A stretch of DNA of 64,000 nucleotides from Clonostachys chloroleuca (Eukaryota; Ascomycota; Sordariomycetes; Hypocreales; Bionectriaceae), in NCBI GenBank assembly GCA_037952775.1, contig JBANAY010000004.1:13764001-13828000 (forward strand), in the 5' to 3' direction. Made by a program: the position numbers and the translations under genes. Below, one piece after another: positions 33,298-44,345 of this stretch. The notes beneath the pieces are model-generated. The model saw only the letters and a program-made list of their open reading frames with translations, had not been told where the DNA came from and made no database searches. The stretch's first letter is position 1; every line of letters begins with the position of its first letter.

Positions 33298-34703
33298 TCA
33301 AAGAGGAGCATTAGTAAAAAGATATGACACGGATTCACCGTTGTGAGTCCTGCGAATTGCCTACGAACAGGTGAGCTAATAAAATCATCGTCAAATCATT
33401 GTGTCAGACCTACCTCAGCAAGAGTCCCTGATACGTCAATCACCTTGAGCTTAGGGCACCGTTCGACCTTATCGCCGACTTGGTTTGCTTAGTTAGTTCA
33501 TCGACTTTGTGAGAAGGTAAAAGGGGGAATGAGAGCCACTGGACATAGCCTGGCCTATAACTTCATGGAAAACTTACGGGGTACAGCTATTGCATTCATT
33601 AGCGACGGATCCATGGCATACTATACAGAGAGGGCTTACTGTTGGTGACAACTAGGCCAGCGAGGCAGGACTGGTTGATATTATCAATAGCGTTGCCGCT
33701 AAGAATACCGTGAGTTACGATGGCGTAGACCTGACTGGCGCCATGCTCATTCAAGGTAGCTGCGGCCTTTGCAAGCTGCAGGGGAAGACGTCAGTGACAT
33801 TCAAGAAGTAGATTAAAAGACGATTGGAGCCATACCGTCCCGCAGGTATCTGCAATGTCATCTACTATGATAGCCACTTTATCCTGGACATCACCGACCA
33901 GAATCATACGGCCGACGACGTTGGGTCGCGGGCGTTCCTTGTGAATAAGAGCAAAGTTGATCTTCAAGCGATCAGCAATGGCCGCGGCACGCTTTGCGCC
34001 GCCAGCATCGGGTGAGACAATGACGCAGTCGTCGAGGTTGATGTTCTCCTGGATCCATCGAAGCACCGACGGCTCGGCGTAAAGATTGTCCACCGGCACG
34101 TTGAAGAAGCCTTGGATTTGAGAAGCATGCAAGTCCATGGTAATGACATGGTTCTAACGAAGGATATCAGAACAAGAGCTCAATGTGGGTCAAGGAGGGA
34201 CCAAAGTTCTTACACAGCCAGATACTTGCAGCATGTTGGCCATAAGCTTCGCGCTGATAGGGGCGCGGGACTTGTCCTTCTTGTCTTGTCTGCTGTAGGG
34301 AAAGCTGGGCAGGACCACGGTGATGCGTCGCGCCGACGCGCTGCGGCAGGCGTTGATGAGGATCATGAGCTCCATCAGACCGTCGTTGACCTCCCCAGGC
34401 GCGGTGGACTGGAGGATGAAAACATCTTCGTCTCGAACTGACTCGCCGATGGAGATGCTCATTTCCTGGTTGGAATATTTGACATGAGTTGTGCTGGCGA
34501 CCCGCGTCCCGAGTCTGTAACCTGTTAGCCCAATGCCCCATCGCACCCACAGCAAAGTGTCGGTCCACGGCTGAGATGTTGCCGGCCCTGTTTCGCTTTC
34601 GTTCCAGGGTGGATGATGGATGGGGCTGCACGTACCGACTAGCCATCAAAGTGCCAAGCTCTGGGTGGCCGCTGCCAGCAATCAATTTGATTTCGTTGGC
34701 CAT
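33298..34703 (-). CDS. ribose-phosphate pyrophosphokinase (PRPP synthetase)
   Basis: Seven exons: 34703-34636, 34514-34214, 34153-33836, 33775-33640, 33586-33578, 33478-33414, 33360-33298. They join to 319 residues, the normal size. It starts [17 protein letters not shown]; contains the ATP-side loop [20 protein letters not shown], the HASQIQGFF segment, the flexible region [10 protein letters not shown] and the PRPP-binding loop [12 protein letters not shown], and ends [15 protein letters not shown]. It makes 5-phosphoribosyl-1-pyrophosphate from ribose-5-phosphate and ATP for purine, pyrimidine, His and Trp synthesis in the cytosol. Fungi carry several PRS paralogues; which one this is cannot be told. 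The fifth exon is only 9 nt. Confidence 0.93.
33578..33586 (-). other. 9-nt microexon in PRPP synthetase
   Basis: CTGTACCCC is flanked by ATAG upstream and GTAAG downstream and joins TN to LGDKV as T-V-P-L in frame, matching the family TNTVP phrase. Its introns are 53 and 99 nt. Confidence 0.75.
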
Positions 34704-35496
34704 CTCTGCTCGCGGTCGTGGGGGAGCTGAAAGCGACGGGAGGAAATGCAACGAGAGCTCTTTGATCAAAATCCCTCTGAAAACCCAGCAGCGAGGCTCT
34801 GCACGAAGAATTTGCTCAGCCGCCTGCCCTGCGCATATCGCTCCATATTCTAATCGCCCTGCTCCAGTGACGAGAGCCGTCAGAAACCGACCAGAAGTCA
34901 CGTGCAAGACCAAGTCTGTCACTGACCGCCTTGCTTTCTGCCTATCTCCAGCTTGACAACTCTATTTTTCGCTTTTACTAGTATTTCACTGTGGCTTGAA
35001 GAATTGCCTTGGGGGGCAAACTATAATTTCTTATTGTGCCAAGGAGGATATAAGCCTTCCAATTTCAGTGTGCCTGGTGCTGTCGCCATCGATCGCCCAC
35101 TGGCTTAATTACATCAGCCTGCATCCAATGCATGTGACTACCCTAGAGCTGTTGCCTCAAAGCAATCAAACCTCAACCTACTAGGTATCTAGAAGTTATG
35201 AAGAATTAATTAGACATGATTTTTGCTTTTCTATGACTATTTTGAAGTTGATTTGTTACTGAATTTGAATTAAGGCATGTCCACCTAGGAAGAAGTGGTA
35301 TTTAAAGTTGCGGCAGGGTAACTACCCAAAGTTCGATTAGTTCTGAGCGAAACTGAACCCGGGATCACGGAGAGCGGCATTACTAAATGCCGAGACAGCC
35401 ACTTAAGCCACGGTTCAGCCTCACTAAAATAACATTGAAGCTAAGAGTAAGGGGCACCGTGAAGAGCGTATTCATTAAACTCACACTTTCTCTCCA
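34704..35496. other. intergenic with tRNA-like relic
   Basis: Promoter of the PRPP synthetase gene on the left. On the right, pol III box-like sequences lie at 35349-35410 (see separate entry). No protein gene seen. Confidence 0.55.
35349..35415 (-). other. possible tRNA-derived relic
   Basis: On the minus strand TGGCTTAAGTGG (35410-35399) fits the pol III A box at 11 of 12 positions. GGTTCAGTTTC (35359-35349) resembles a B box about 50 nt later, with a hairpin CGGCAT...ATGCCG between. The acceptor and T stems do not pair properly, so this is not a working tRNA. Confidence 0.3.
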
Positions 35497-36042
35497 ATGA
35501 CGACCTACGTAGCTCTATTACGTGGCATTAACGTGGGTGGCCGCCGCAAGGTGCTCATGGCGGATCTGCGCGAGCTTCTCTCGTCCCTTGAGTTGGACAA
35601 TGTCCGGACCTATCTTCAGAGTGGGAATGCAGTGTTCACGGCATCGGAACCCCTAGAAGAGGTTCACACGTGTGTTGATAAAGCCATTTCTGAACGATTT
35701 TTCAATGACATACCCGTATTTCTTCGGTCCGGGGAAGATATCGACGCGCTTATCAAGAATAACCCCTTCGTCTCCGAGTGCGATAGCCTACCTAAATCTG
35801 TCCATGTGATTTTTCTCTCATCGCCGCCAGAGGTCGAGAAGGTCAAAGAACTGGATGTATATGCAACGAGGGAGGAGAAGATTGTTGCCTATGGTGAACA
35901 CCTCATTGTGCATTTCCCGAACGGATATGGGAAGTCGAAGCTCACGCCGACGGTGGTGGAGCGGATTTTGGGGGTCTCAACCACTGCTCGCAATTGGCAG
36001 ACCATCATGGCATTGCAATCAATGATGGAGGACGACGCTTGA
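35497..36042 (+). CDS. DUF1697 family protein
   Basis: An intronless frame of 181 residues with the family start TTYVALLRGINVGGRRKVLMADLRELL and the phrase YLQSGNAVF, both characteristic of DUF1697. The end GYGKSKLTPTVVERIL...ARNWQTIMAL also fits. Function is unknown in all organisms as far as I know. The family is mainly bacterial, full length is about 180 residues, and this copy lacks introns while its neighbours have many; old transfer from bacteria is possible but not shown. Confidence 0.92.
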   Translation: MTTYVALLRGINVGGRRKVLMADLRELLSSLELDNVRTYLQSGNAVFTASEPLEEVHTCVDKAISERFFNDIPVFLRSGEDIDALIKNNPFVSECDSLPKSVHVIFLSSPPEVEKVKELDVYATREEKIVAYGEHLIVHFPNGYGKSKLTPTVVERILGVSTTARNWQTIMALQSMMEDDA

Positions 36043-36753
36043 TGGATCTTTGGAGGTTTCATGGTTCACCGCATTTCACCGTCCCCATTCCATGATTCAA
36101 GGCTTGAACCTTAAACCTGCTCAAGGTTCTGACTCGTATTGATGAACGCTTAAACTCGTAGCAGCAGCGGCAGATGAGCTGACGATCAATTGCTGTATGT
36201 TTGTTGAGCAGAGGACGGTTACGCGGCACTGGTTTAAGCGAAATTACTGATTAATGGAGAGACACTCCATCAAGAATCAGCCAATTGTAGGGGTCATTTC
36301 ATACCTAGTGCCCAATGCCTGTTTCAGAGATCCTCCGTATCTAATTCTTCAACCCCATCCTGCAGGTCTTCAAGTTTGGAGTTGTCTGTGAATTCAGATA
36401 GAGGTTGGGAGCATGTAATTTGAGAATGACATTGATCAACAATGGGAAGGAAAACCAATTCAATTGTTCCGTGGTCGACTGACTATAAATTCCTCAGTGC
36501 CGTCGTAACCTTGGTTTCAACTAGGGTTCATTTCTTTGGGGCCTTACCAGTTTCACATTTCGGTAGCTCTGCTCCGAGCCTTTGTGAGGTTTAATGAAAC
36601 GAATCCCTGATAAATGTCTGCTTATCGTCTCCACGATCGGCTCGCATATTATTTAATAGCCAGAGCCGCAGCCAAGCTGCGGTATGCATTGAAGTTGGTT
36701 GCTGCGATTTATCAACCTCCGGGGACATTCTTTAACTTCGATTCTCAACAATC
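36043..36753. other. intergenic, no gene seen
   Basis: Presumed promoter of the rhamnogalacturonase gene; nothing else recognised. Confidence 0.6.
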
Positions 36754-38534
36754 ATGGCTCCCTCATTCGTGGCCCTTCTAGCTGGCCTAGCATGTATCGG
36801 CTCAGTTGCAGCGGAGCTGTCAGGAACAGTCGGTCCCACCACATCGCGAGCCTCAAAGGCGGCAAAAAAGCGGTGCAATATCATGGATTATGGAGGTGTG
36901 GCATCGGCGACGACCGATAACGGGGAAGCAATCAATGCCGCATGGAAGGCCTGTGCTGCGATAGGAGGCGAAGTCTACGTTCCGGAGGGAGATTATGGGT
37001 TGGGCACCTGGTTGACGCTGTCGGGGAGCAGCATGTCATTCTGCCTTGATGGCACCATCCACCGTACTGGAACCGCTGGCGGTAACATGTTTATGTTCAA
37101 GCATATCACCGATTTCGAACTTTATAGCAGCACATCTAAGGGAGCCATCCAAGGATATGGCTATGAATATCACAAAGGTCAGTGTTTTTATCTGTATGTT
37201 AGCCATCTAAAATATGCTGACAATGTTTCAGACAACACTTACGGCGCACGAATCTTGAGATTTGCTGATGTTAATGATTTCTCTGTTCATGATATCTCGC
37301 TCGTGGACTCGCCCGCCTTCCATTTCAGCCTTGATACTTGCACAAACGGGGAGGTGTATAACATGGTTATTCATGGCGGAAATCGAGGAGGATTGGATGG
37401 CATCGATGTTTGGGGTACGAACATCTGGATTCATGATGTCGAAGTTAGCAACAAGGACGAATGTGTTACCGTCAAGAACCCATCGGACCATCTTTTGATT
37501 GAAAATATCTTCTGTAACTGGTCTGGCGGCTGCGCTATGGGTTCTCTGGCTACTGGTACAGGTAAGAATCTTCTCAATCCTCTTCCCCGACGTTAGACTC
37601 ACCTCAGACAGACATTCATGACATTGAGTACACCAACGTGTACACCCACAGCTCCAACCAGATGTTCATGTTCAAGTCCAACGGAGGAAGCGGTACAGTC
37701 TCAAATGTGGCTTTGAACAACTTCATTGGTCATTCTAACGCCTACACCCTGGATCTCGATGCGGCTTGGTCCAGCATGTCTACCGTCGATGGAGACGGTA
37801 TTCTTTACTCCAACCTTACTTTCTCCGGCTGGAGCGGCACTTGCGCGAACGGAGTCCAGCGAGGACCCATCAAGTTCAATTGCCCTGCTGACGTCCCTTG
37901 CGCTGATATGGTGGTCAAGGATTTCAACGTCTGGACTGATACAGGATCCAAGGTTCAGCACGTCTGCCATAACGCTTACGGAGAGGGAGCATGCCTTGCC
38001 TCCGGAGCAGCTACAGCAACTTACACCAGCACACAAACAATCACCACATCGGGTGATTACTCAGTTCAGACTATGCCAGGTGAACTCAGAGCTGGCCTCG
38101 GTCTCACTCAGTCTATCGCTATTCCCACTATACCTTCGTCATTCTTCCCCGGAAAAGCTCCCTACAGCCCGCTTATGGGCAGCTCAGGTGGAAGCTCAAC
38201 TGCCGCCCAGGAACAGGAGCTGTCAACTTCATCTGCGGCCTCCCCTGCCGCTTCTACCACTTCATCAACGGCAACCGCTGTTGCATCTGAGGACCCCACT
38301 TTCGTTACTCTGTCTTCCGATGTCTCGACCGCTCGTTCATCGACGCCCTCTCAGTCTAAGTCCTCGGCATCGACTCGCCCTGCGGCACCAATCTCATCTT
38401 CATCCGCTTCTAGAGTGAGCTCCGCGCCATCTGCCGTGCCAACAAAGGCGTCCACGTCATCTCCAGAGCCGGCTAGTACCGGCTGTGGTCGACACGGCTC
38501 TCGCTATCGATATAACCGCCGCTCACATGCTTGA
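36754..38534 (+). CDS. rhamnogalacturonase A-like GH28 (rhamnogalacturonan hydrolase)
   Basis: Exons 36754-37177, 37232-37561, 37612-38534 join to 558 residues. Residues 1-20 are a signal peptide ([19 protein letters not shown]). The beta-helix carries the rhamnogalacturonase variants of GH28 motifs: [13 protein letters not shown] and [12 protein letters not shown] instead of the polygalacturonase [21 protein letters not shown] and [18 protein letters not shown] are also typical. A Ser/Thr/Ala-rich tail follows from about residue 430, probably O-glycosylated, with no binding module seen. Secreted; cleaves GalA-Rha bonds in pectin hairy regions. The first intron is 54 nt without a stop, so an unspliced read would also be open; family length favours splicing. 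Confidence 0.93.
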
Positions 38535-40483
38535 GAATATCTTAGATGGAGCGTATGAGTAAAAATTTTGAATAAAATAGTTTTTATTTCGAGGAATATG
38601 AGCCAAGCTGGTCTTGTTGTGGGGTTTAACAAGGATGGCATGTCATCGTATTACGTTTATGGTGATTTGGAATGATATGTTTCCAGCTGCAACTACCCCC
38701 TTGTTCCGATGTATATGAATTGAAGTTACGTTTGAATTGGCATCCTGAAAAGTTATGAAGTGATGATTCGTTGGGAGTGCGGAGCTTCACAAGCAATGAA
38801 CTAAAGGTTCTCGTGAACGTTGCAAACTAAAAGCAAGGCTCCCTGTCTTCCTGAGGTAGCATTCCATTCTATGTTTTCACTATGCAGGTACATGTGAGTC
38901 AACAATTGATAAGAATGCCCACTATTTGTCAATGGCGTATCTGGCATCGGGCCTAGATGCCTATGAGATTTCATATCTGAATAATCGTTAATATTCACAC
39001 CCCAGCTAATGTATGTTTGACTAAGATTATTGTTCCTTTCTTTTCACATGCCTTAGCCATATTTTACAAAATTCGTCACATTTGGCTTTCTAAAATTATG
39101 TTCATTACCATAAAGGATCAGCGAGGGACTATGATTTGGTAGGTCTTTATCCTAATCAAGGCGCGTATGCTTTGGCCGAGATGTGAGAACTCTATGATTT
39201 CTCATTGTGTTTAGATGTTGGGTCTGGCGTCTTCCATTGCTGACTTTTTTAGTAACACTCGAACTCTCATCTGTCGTGAGAAGCTTATAAATATCAAGTG
39301 TGGCATGTTCGAGCCGCTATCCATAATTTCTTCGCCAATATTGGTGAAAGATGACTGACCCAATCCTTGTTGACCACGAATAGGTGGTTATCACGGATCG
39401 GACCGTTTAACTTTTTTATCAGAGGGTACGAAACAAAGGTCCCTCATCCCCTGGACACACACATTAGATGCAAGAGCTTTTCACGCCCCGCTCTTCACGG
39501 ATAAACTGAGCCGTAACTAAAAGGCTGGGCAATTCTAGGCATTAGTTATTGAAACGATGTCGATATTCGTGTCTAGAATCAGCTGTCCGTGAACCAAGAA
39601 CCCCGCCATGGATCTATAGGAGCTGAAAATTCGGTCCCTTGCCAAGCTTCGTCAGCCACCATCATTTGAGTCCATTTAGTTCGGACCTGCATTTGATTGG
39701 CCCAACGAGATATCAGCCGTCTCAACTGTAGCAATTTCCCTCGGCCTTTTCATGTGATGATGAGTCCGCGTAGACTTTGCTGCCGAAGTTGAGCGTACCT
39801 GCGGGCAGAACACGGACTACTGGCTGGGCGAGAAAACGCCACTAACGGTCACCTTCCATTGTAGGGCAAGCCATTGCCGCAAACTGAGAATTCATAACCA
39901 GTTGCAGGATTAGCGTGCCATACATTCGTCTCGATCAGGCTTTGTTCCTTTGGCCCGCGAGGATTGAGTTGGCTGAAGATGATTATTGAACAAGAGAGGT
40001 CAACTTCGTATAAGTTTCGAAGAAAATAACCCCTGAGTGAACTGATATTTTCTAACTTGAATTCATGAGATGAAAGCCGAGACCGTGGAAGTACACGTGC
40101 TACTATGTGTGGTAGGGCGGAAGGTCTGGGGATTCCCCGCGTTAAGTCTCACTCACCATCCTAATTTGGATAGTCAAATAAGCGGCTGGGGCCACATGAC
40201 TTGGATATGAGAGCCGGATGGGGAGAGGCGGGTGTGTTTTCGCTTGTGATACTGAGCAGTTGAGTCTCTACCCCATGGGGTCGCTCGGCAGTGTGAGAGG
40301 GTGTGGATGGGTGGTCACGATGCCTCACTTGACAAATATATGGTGACCGGTAATGATATAAAGAAATGTGCATGGTTTCTCGTGTATAAATACCAAGCAT
40401 TCGGAGGATGTGAGCAGCAGAAACATTCTTGCATCTTTCCAAGCGCACCAGGCTTCTGAGCTTTGATTTTCCAACGCTGCATC
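38535..40483. other. 1.9-kb intergenic region, no gene seen
   Basis: The longest gene-free stretch on this side of the window. Only short open frames on both strands; no repeat, tRNA or transposon end recognised. Confidence 0.6.
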
Positions 40484-41308
40484 ATGAAGTTTCTCTACGT
40501 CGTCCAGACCTTAATCGCCCTCGCCTTGGCTAAGCCATTGCCTGAGACGGTTGTGGAAGTTGACCTGCAGAATCGAGAAGATTCCATCGGCATATCCTCT
40601 GTCCTTGTGCGTGATGAGCTGCGCAATGGCGGCAGCGCGTGTCCCAAGGCCATTCTCATCTTTGCTCGAGGCACAATGGAGCTGGATAACATGGTAAGGC
40701 CCAGTGGAGCAAGATTGCCTTTTGGCAGAATTAAACTGATCAGTTGTTTTGCTTGCAGGGTTTATTGGTCGGGCCAGCTCTTGCAGGTGGCTTAGAAGGT
40801 ATCCTGGGTTCAAACAACCTCTGGGTCCAAGGTGTAGGTGGCCAATATGCCGCCAACCTCGAGGGCAATCTGTTTCCAGATGGAACACCTCCCAAGGCCA
40901 TCCAGGAGATGCTTAGCCTGCTCCAATTAGCGGACACCAAGTGCCCGAACTCTAAGATTGTTACAGGGGGGTATAGGTAAGCATTGCCTTCGATGGGCCG
41001 AGTTGTAACAAGAAAAGGCCGAAAACTAATCTGCTTACAGCCAAGGTGCTGCACTCGTAGCTGCTGCTATTCGCGACGTCAAGGCTTCCATTCGACAAAA
41101 AATTGTGGGAACCGTACTCTTTGGGTATACCAAAAACAAACAAAGGAACGGGCAGGTAGAAAATTACTCAACTGATCGGCTCCGGGTTTATTGTAACCTC
41201 GGAGACTTGATTTGTGAGGGGACGTTGATTGTTCTACCACCACACCTTCTTTACGGAGTTCAGGCTGCTGGCCCAGCAGCCCAATTCCTCGCCAGCAAGA
41301 TCAATTAG
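40484..41308 (+). CDS. cutinase
   Basis: Exons 40484-40693, 40759-40976, 41041-41308 (introns 65 and 64 nt) encode 231 residues. A signal peptide (residues 1-16, KFLYVVQTLIALALA) is followed by a short propeptide. Then CPKAILIFARGTMELDNMG gives the oxyanion strand, GYSQGAA the nucleophile (Ser143, codon split by the second intron), CNLGDLICEG the Asp (about 198) and PPHLLYG the His (about 211). All catalytic residues are present. It is a secreted serine esterase releasing cutin or polyester monomers. It fits the plant-surface enzymes nearby (rhamnogalacturonase). Confidence 0.94.
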
Positions 41309-41657
41309 TAATTCCTTGATCGATGAACGGCAGACTATGGTGCCGTCCACCTAGATATGAATACAAGTGATCAGATAGGAGGTGCCTGCGCGGCAGGACT
41401 GATAAGTCTTGTTTGTTACTTATGAGACAAAAATTAGTCGGATATTTTCAATAGGATCTGTAGAAAAGGAACAAGCTCTTCAATTTGTTTTCTAGCCTTT
41501 TTTCCCCAAGCGTATAGTGCCATACCACCTACTTAACAGACAGAGGGTAAGGTGATAGCGAATATGTTCTAGTCTTTAAGGACCTTTTTATATACAAAAT
41601 AGTTTTTGACTACGTACATCTTGCTGTTAAACCTTGATTCTCCTTGGATAAGTAAGA
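41309..41657. other. intergenic between convergent genes
   Basis: 3' regions only; nothing recognised. Confidence 0.6.
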
Positions 41658-42536
41658 TCACTGCTTGTTTGCTGCGTTGAGGGTAGTTGCCATGGTCTGG
41701 ATATCCGCAGGAGCAGCGTCGGGGGTGATCCAGTGGTTGGTAGTGAAGACAGCGGCACCAATTCCCCTGGCGACAATGGCTTCGGATGCACTCAGCAGAC
41801 TTTCACTGTTGGCAGTGGCGAATCCGTTGCTTCCATGGAACCCGTGAACGAGAATGGCAGTCTTCGCGTAGTTCTCAGTACCGACCCAGTCCTTCAGAAC
41901 GTTGTCAATGCTCGTGCCGTAGCCATCCTGGTCATAAGGAGTATAAGATCCATCGCAAAGGTCTTCGCCGTTCGAGGTCGGGGACCAGCAGGTCTCGAAG
42001 GCCGAGATGTAGGTTGGGTTGAGAGCAAAGTAAGAGTCGAGGATATTCGGTGTAGCTGGGAAGCCAGCGTTGTAGACCACCGAGTCGCCAAGGCCGTTCA
42101 GCGAGCGGATATACTGCGTCAATTCCGACATGTATTGCACGCAGGAACCATCATTGGGTGCCTCATCGATAAAGATACCACCCACTTTGACTCCCTGCGA
42201 GTTCCAAGAGGCCCACTGGGCAATGTCTGCTTTGACATCGGCGATGGCACGCTGGCAGCGGGTGCAGTGCACATATCCGACCAAAGACACGTTGGGCAGG
42301 TCTGCGAGCAGTTTGCCTCCAGCAGCCCAGTTGGGTCCATCAGTAGTGCCAAATGGGCTCCCAGGGCCGTTGCTCACATTGATAATGATGGTAGCGGAGA
42401 GCTCCGAGTTGCTGGACAACGCAGAGGCCACAGAAGACCAACTAGCACCGTTGGTTCCTGGGTAGGTGTACAGAGGGAGCAAAAGATCAGTAGCCGCAGC
42501 CGAGGCCGCACACAAGGAGAGCAAAGAGAAGCGCAT
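41658..42536 (-). CDS. spherulation-specific family 4 (GH135-like) secreted protein
   Basis: An intronless frame of 292 residues with a signal peptide (residues 1-15, RFSLLSLCAASAAA). The Spherulin-4 pattern is clear: LLLPLYTYPG at the start, LVGYVHCTRCQR, WNSQGVKVGGIFIDEAPND with the conserved acidic pair, VVYNAGFPA, and ARGIGAAVFTTNHW near the end. In Aspergillus, Sph3 of this family is a glycoside hydrolase (GH135) acting on galactosaminogalactan; members with only a signal peptide are common and less well known. The product is probably secreted and acts on an amino-sugar or galactosamine polymer, by family inference. Confidence 0.9.
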   Translation of the reverse strand: MRFSLLSLCAASAAATDLLLPLYTYPGTNGASWSSVASALSSNSELSATIIINVSNGPGSPFGTTDGPNWAAGGKLLADLPNVSLVGYVHCTRCQRAIADVKADIAQWASWNSQGVKVGGIFIDEAPNDGSCVQYMSELTQYIRSLNGLGDSVVYNAGFPATPNILDSYFALNPTYISAFETCWSPTSNGEDLCDGSYTPYDQDGYGTSIDNVLKDWVGTENYAKTAILVHGFHGSNGFATANSESLLSASEAIVARGIGAAVFTTNHWITPDAAPADIQTMATTLNAANKQ

Positions 42537-44345
42537 CTTGGTTGAGATTTGAGCTTAGAAAGATAGGATGTAGATACGAGAACATCATGAATGAGAGAGT
42601 GTGCCTAAACTATTTATATATTAAACCTGAGAACATTTAGGGGTATAATACTAGAAATAACAGTTTCTATTCCCCGGAGTTACAACTTGTGTCCCCTGAC
42701 CGTAATACCGAATGCAAGGAACCATAACTAACACCCACCTTCTTCTCCTTAATGGCACGATTTGTGTGTTCTCTGCTTACGGCGAGGGTCATGAACCTGC
42801 TATTCTTAGCCAGCTAGCAGGGTGTAGAAACAACCCCGTTCTGTGTCAGCGGCATTTCAATTCAGAGCCACATGGCAAGGATGGGGCGACAACTGCCCTT
42901 CAGTTCCTTCGGTCCCCTGCCGAAACAAAGCTGACATCAGGAACAGGGGAAATACCGACCGATCAGTCACTTGACTGCTTAGTTCAGAAAAAATTTCTCT
43001 TCCAGGAAGCTTTTGAATACAACAATCCTTGTTTTGGCATATTCTTGGCACGGTTGAGGTTATTGTGCGTACGTGAGACGACACAGCCCTGAGCAAATCT
43101 TAACGGCAGGTTTGGTAGCGTCCTGCCTTTCCCCTATCAGATTAAACATTCTTTGTCCGGAATTATGGCAATGCCGTAGTCTATTTGCAACTTTTTTCAA
43201 TGTCAACCATTATTCTCATTACGTAGTACTAGCCACTCCGAGTCTTTGGGTCGGTGTGAATTCACCGACAGCGGCCAACCCATGTCCGGGATTCATTGCT
43301 TACTAGAAGATGCGGGTAGTCCGGGAAAGGTCAACGGTAATTGCCAACGTTTTAATTACCCAAGCAGGAAGGTCGCCTCGGGGCCGAACTAACTGCTAAG
43401 CCAAGGCCATCCTTGGCTAACCTCTTACCGGCTAAGTTTTAGTTAAACCCGGATGACTTCAAGCTTTCTAGACGTAGTTTGTTCCTCTATTGTTTTAACA
43501 AGGTCTGTGAACGTGGACTGCAAAATCTATTAAAGGACATAGTGAAAATATTCCCTCCTCGATTGCTTCACCCCGACCTCACAGAACCATGCTTCACATA
43601 ACGCATATAATACACCATTTCCTTAACGGCTTTTGAACGACCCCCTTCTTCTCCAATATGAATTGTTGTGTTGCCTTCGGAACTCCTTGGTGGGCGCTCC
43701 CACTTGCTAGCTCGGTGCGCAGACTAGATATGTTGGTATACCAAGCAAGGAGTCAGCAAGCAGTAACCTGCTTGTGTGTATCGCTCAATGTCCCTCTGCC
43801 TTGTTGCCCAGCATAAGACCACTGATTTTGGCTTCAGTTGATGGTCAGAAACAAGGTCTGGCCGCTTATCTTGCTGTAATCCAACTCATGCAGACAGCTG
43901 GTGTATTCTTTATCTCCGAGTATTGACCAATGTTTGACTACACAGTGTACTCTGGCACTATTCTTTCCATCCAATATGAAATCAATATCTCCAGATAATC
44001 TCTCCTTTATTTTAGTTTTAATCTTCTATTACAGCTAATTCTGTTCATTAATTTAAAGGGTTTTAGACTGCTGCGATTCGGGAATCAGATGCAAAATAAA
44101 TGAATGAGCCCTGTGTGGAAGGGAACCAACTCTGGATGTACGGCATATTCCTTCTAGAACTAGACGACTTGAGACTCACACGCATTACCATACTCCGCCA
44201 TGTTTGATGGGGTTGACTTACTGAAACTTATCGATTATGAGCTGAGTCGCTCAGTGAGGCTGACACAGCGGAATCAGGAATCCTGCCAATCAGAAGCATT
44301 GAACGGGTCAGCTCCTTCAGCGGAATCTTACATCCTCGTGATCAA
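42537..44345. other. 1.8-kb intergenic region, no gene seen
   Basis: A plus frame at 42712-43092 (126 codons) has no recognisable motif. A short hairpin AGCCAAGG-CCAT-CCTTGGCT lies near 43397-43418. The upstream exon expected for the PNP-ankyrin gene was not identified. Confidence 0.5.

Noticed and set aside
42712..43092. 126-codon plus frame as a gene
   Set aside because: No motif or codon pattern resembling neighbouring genes.
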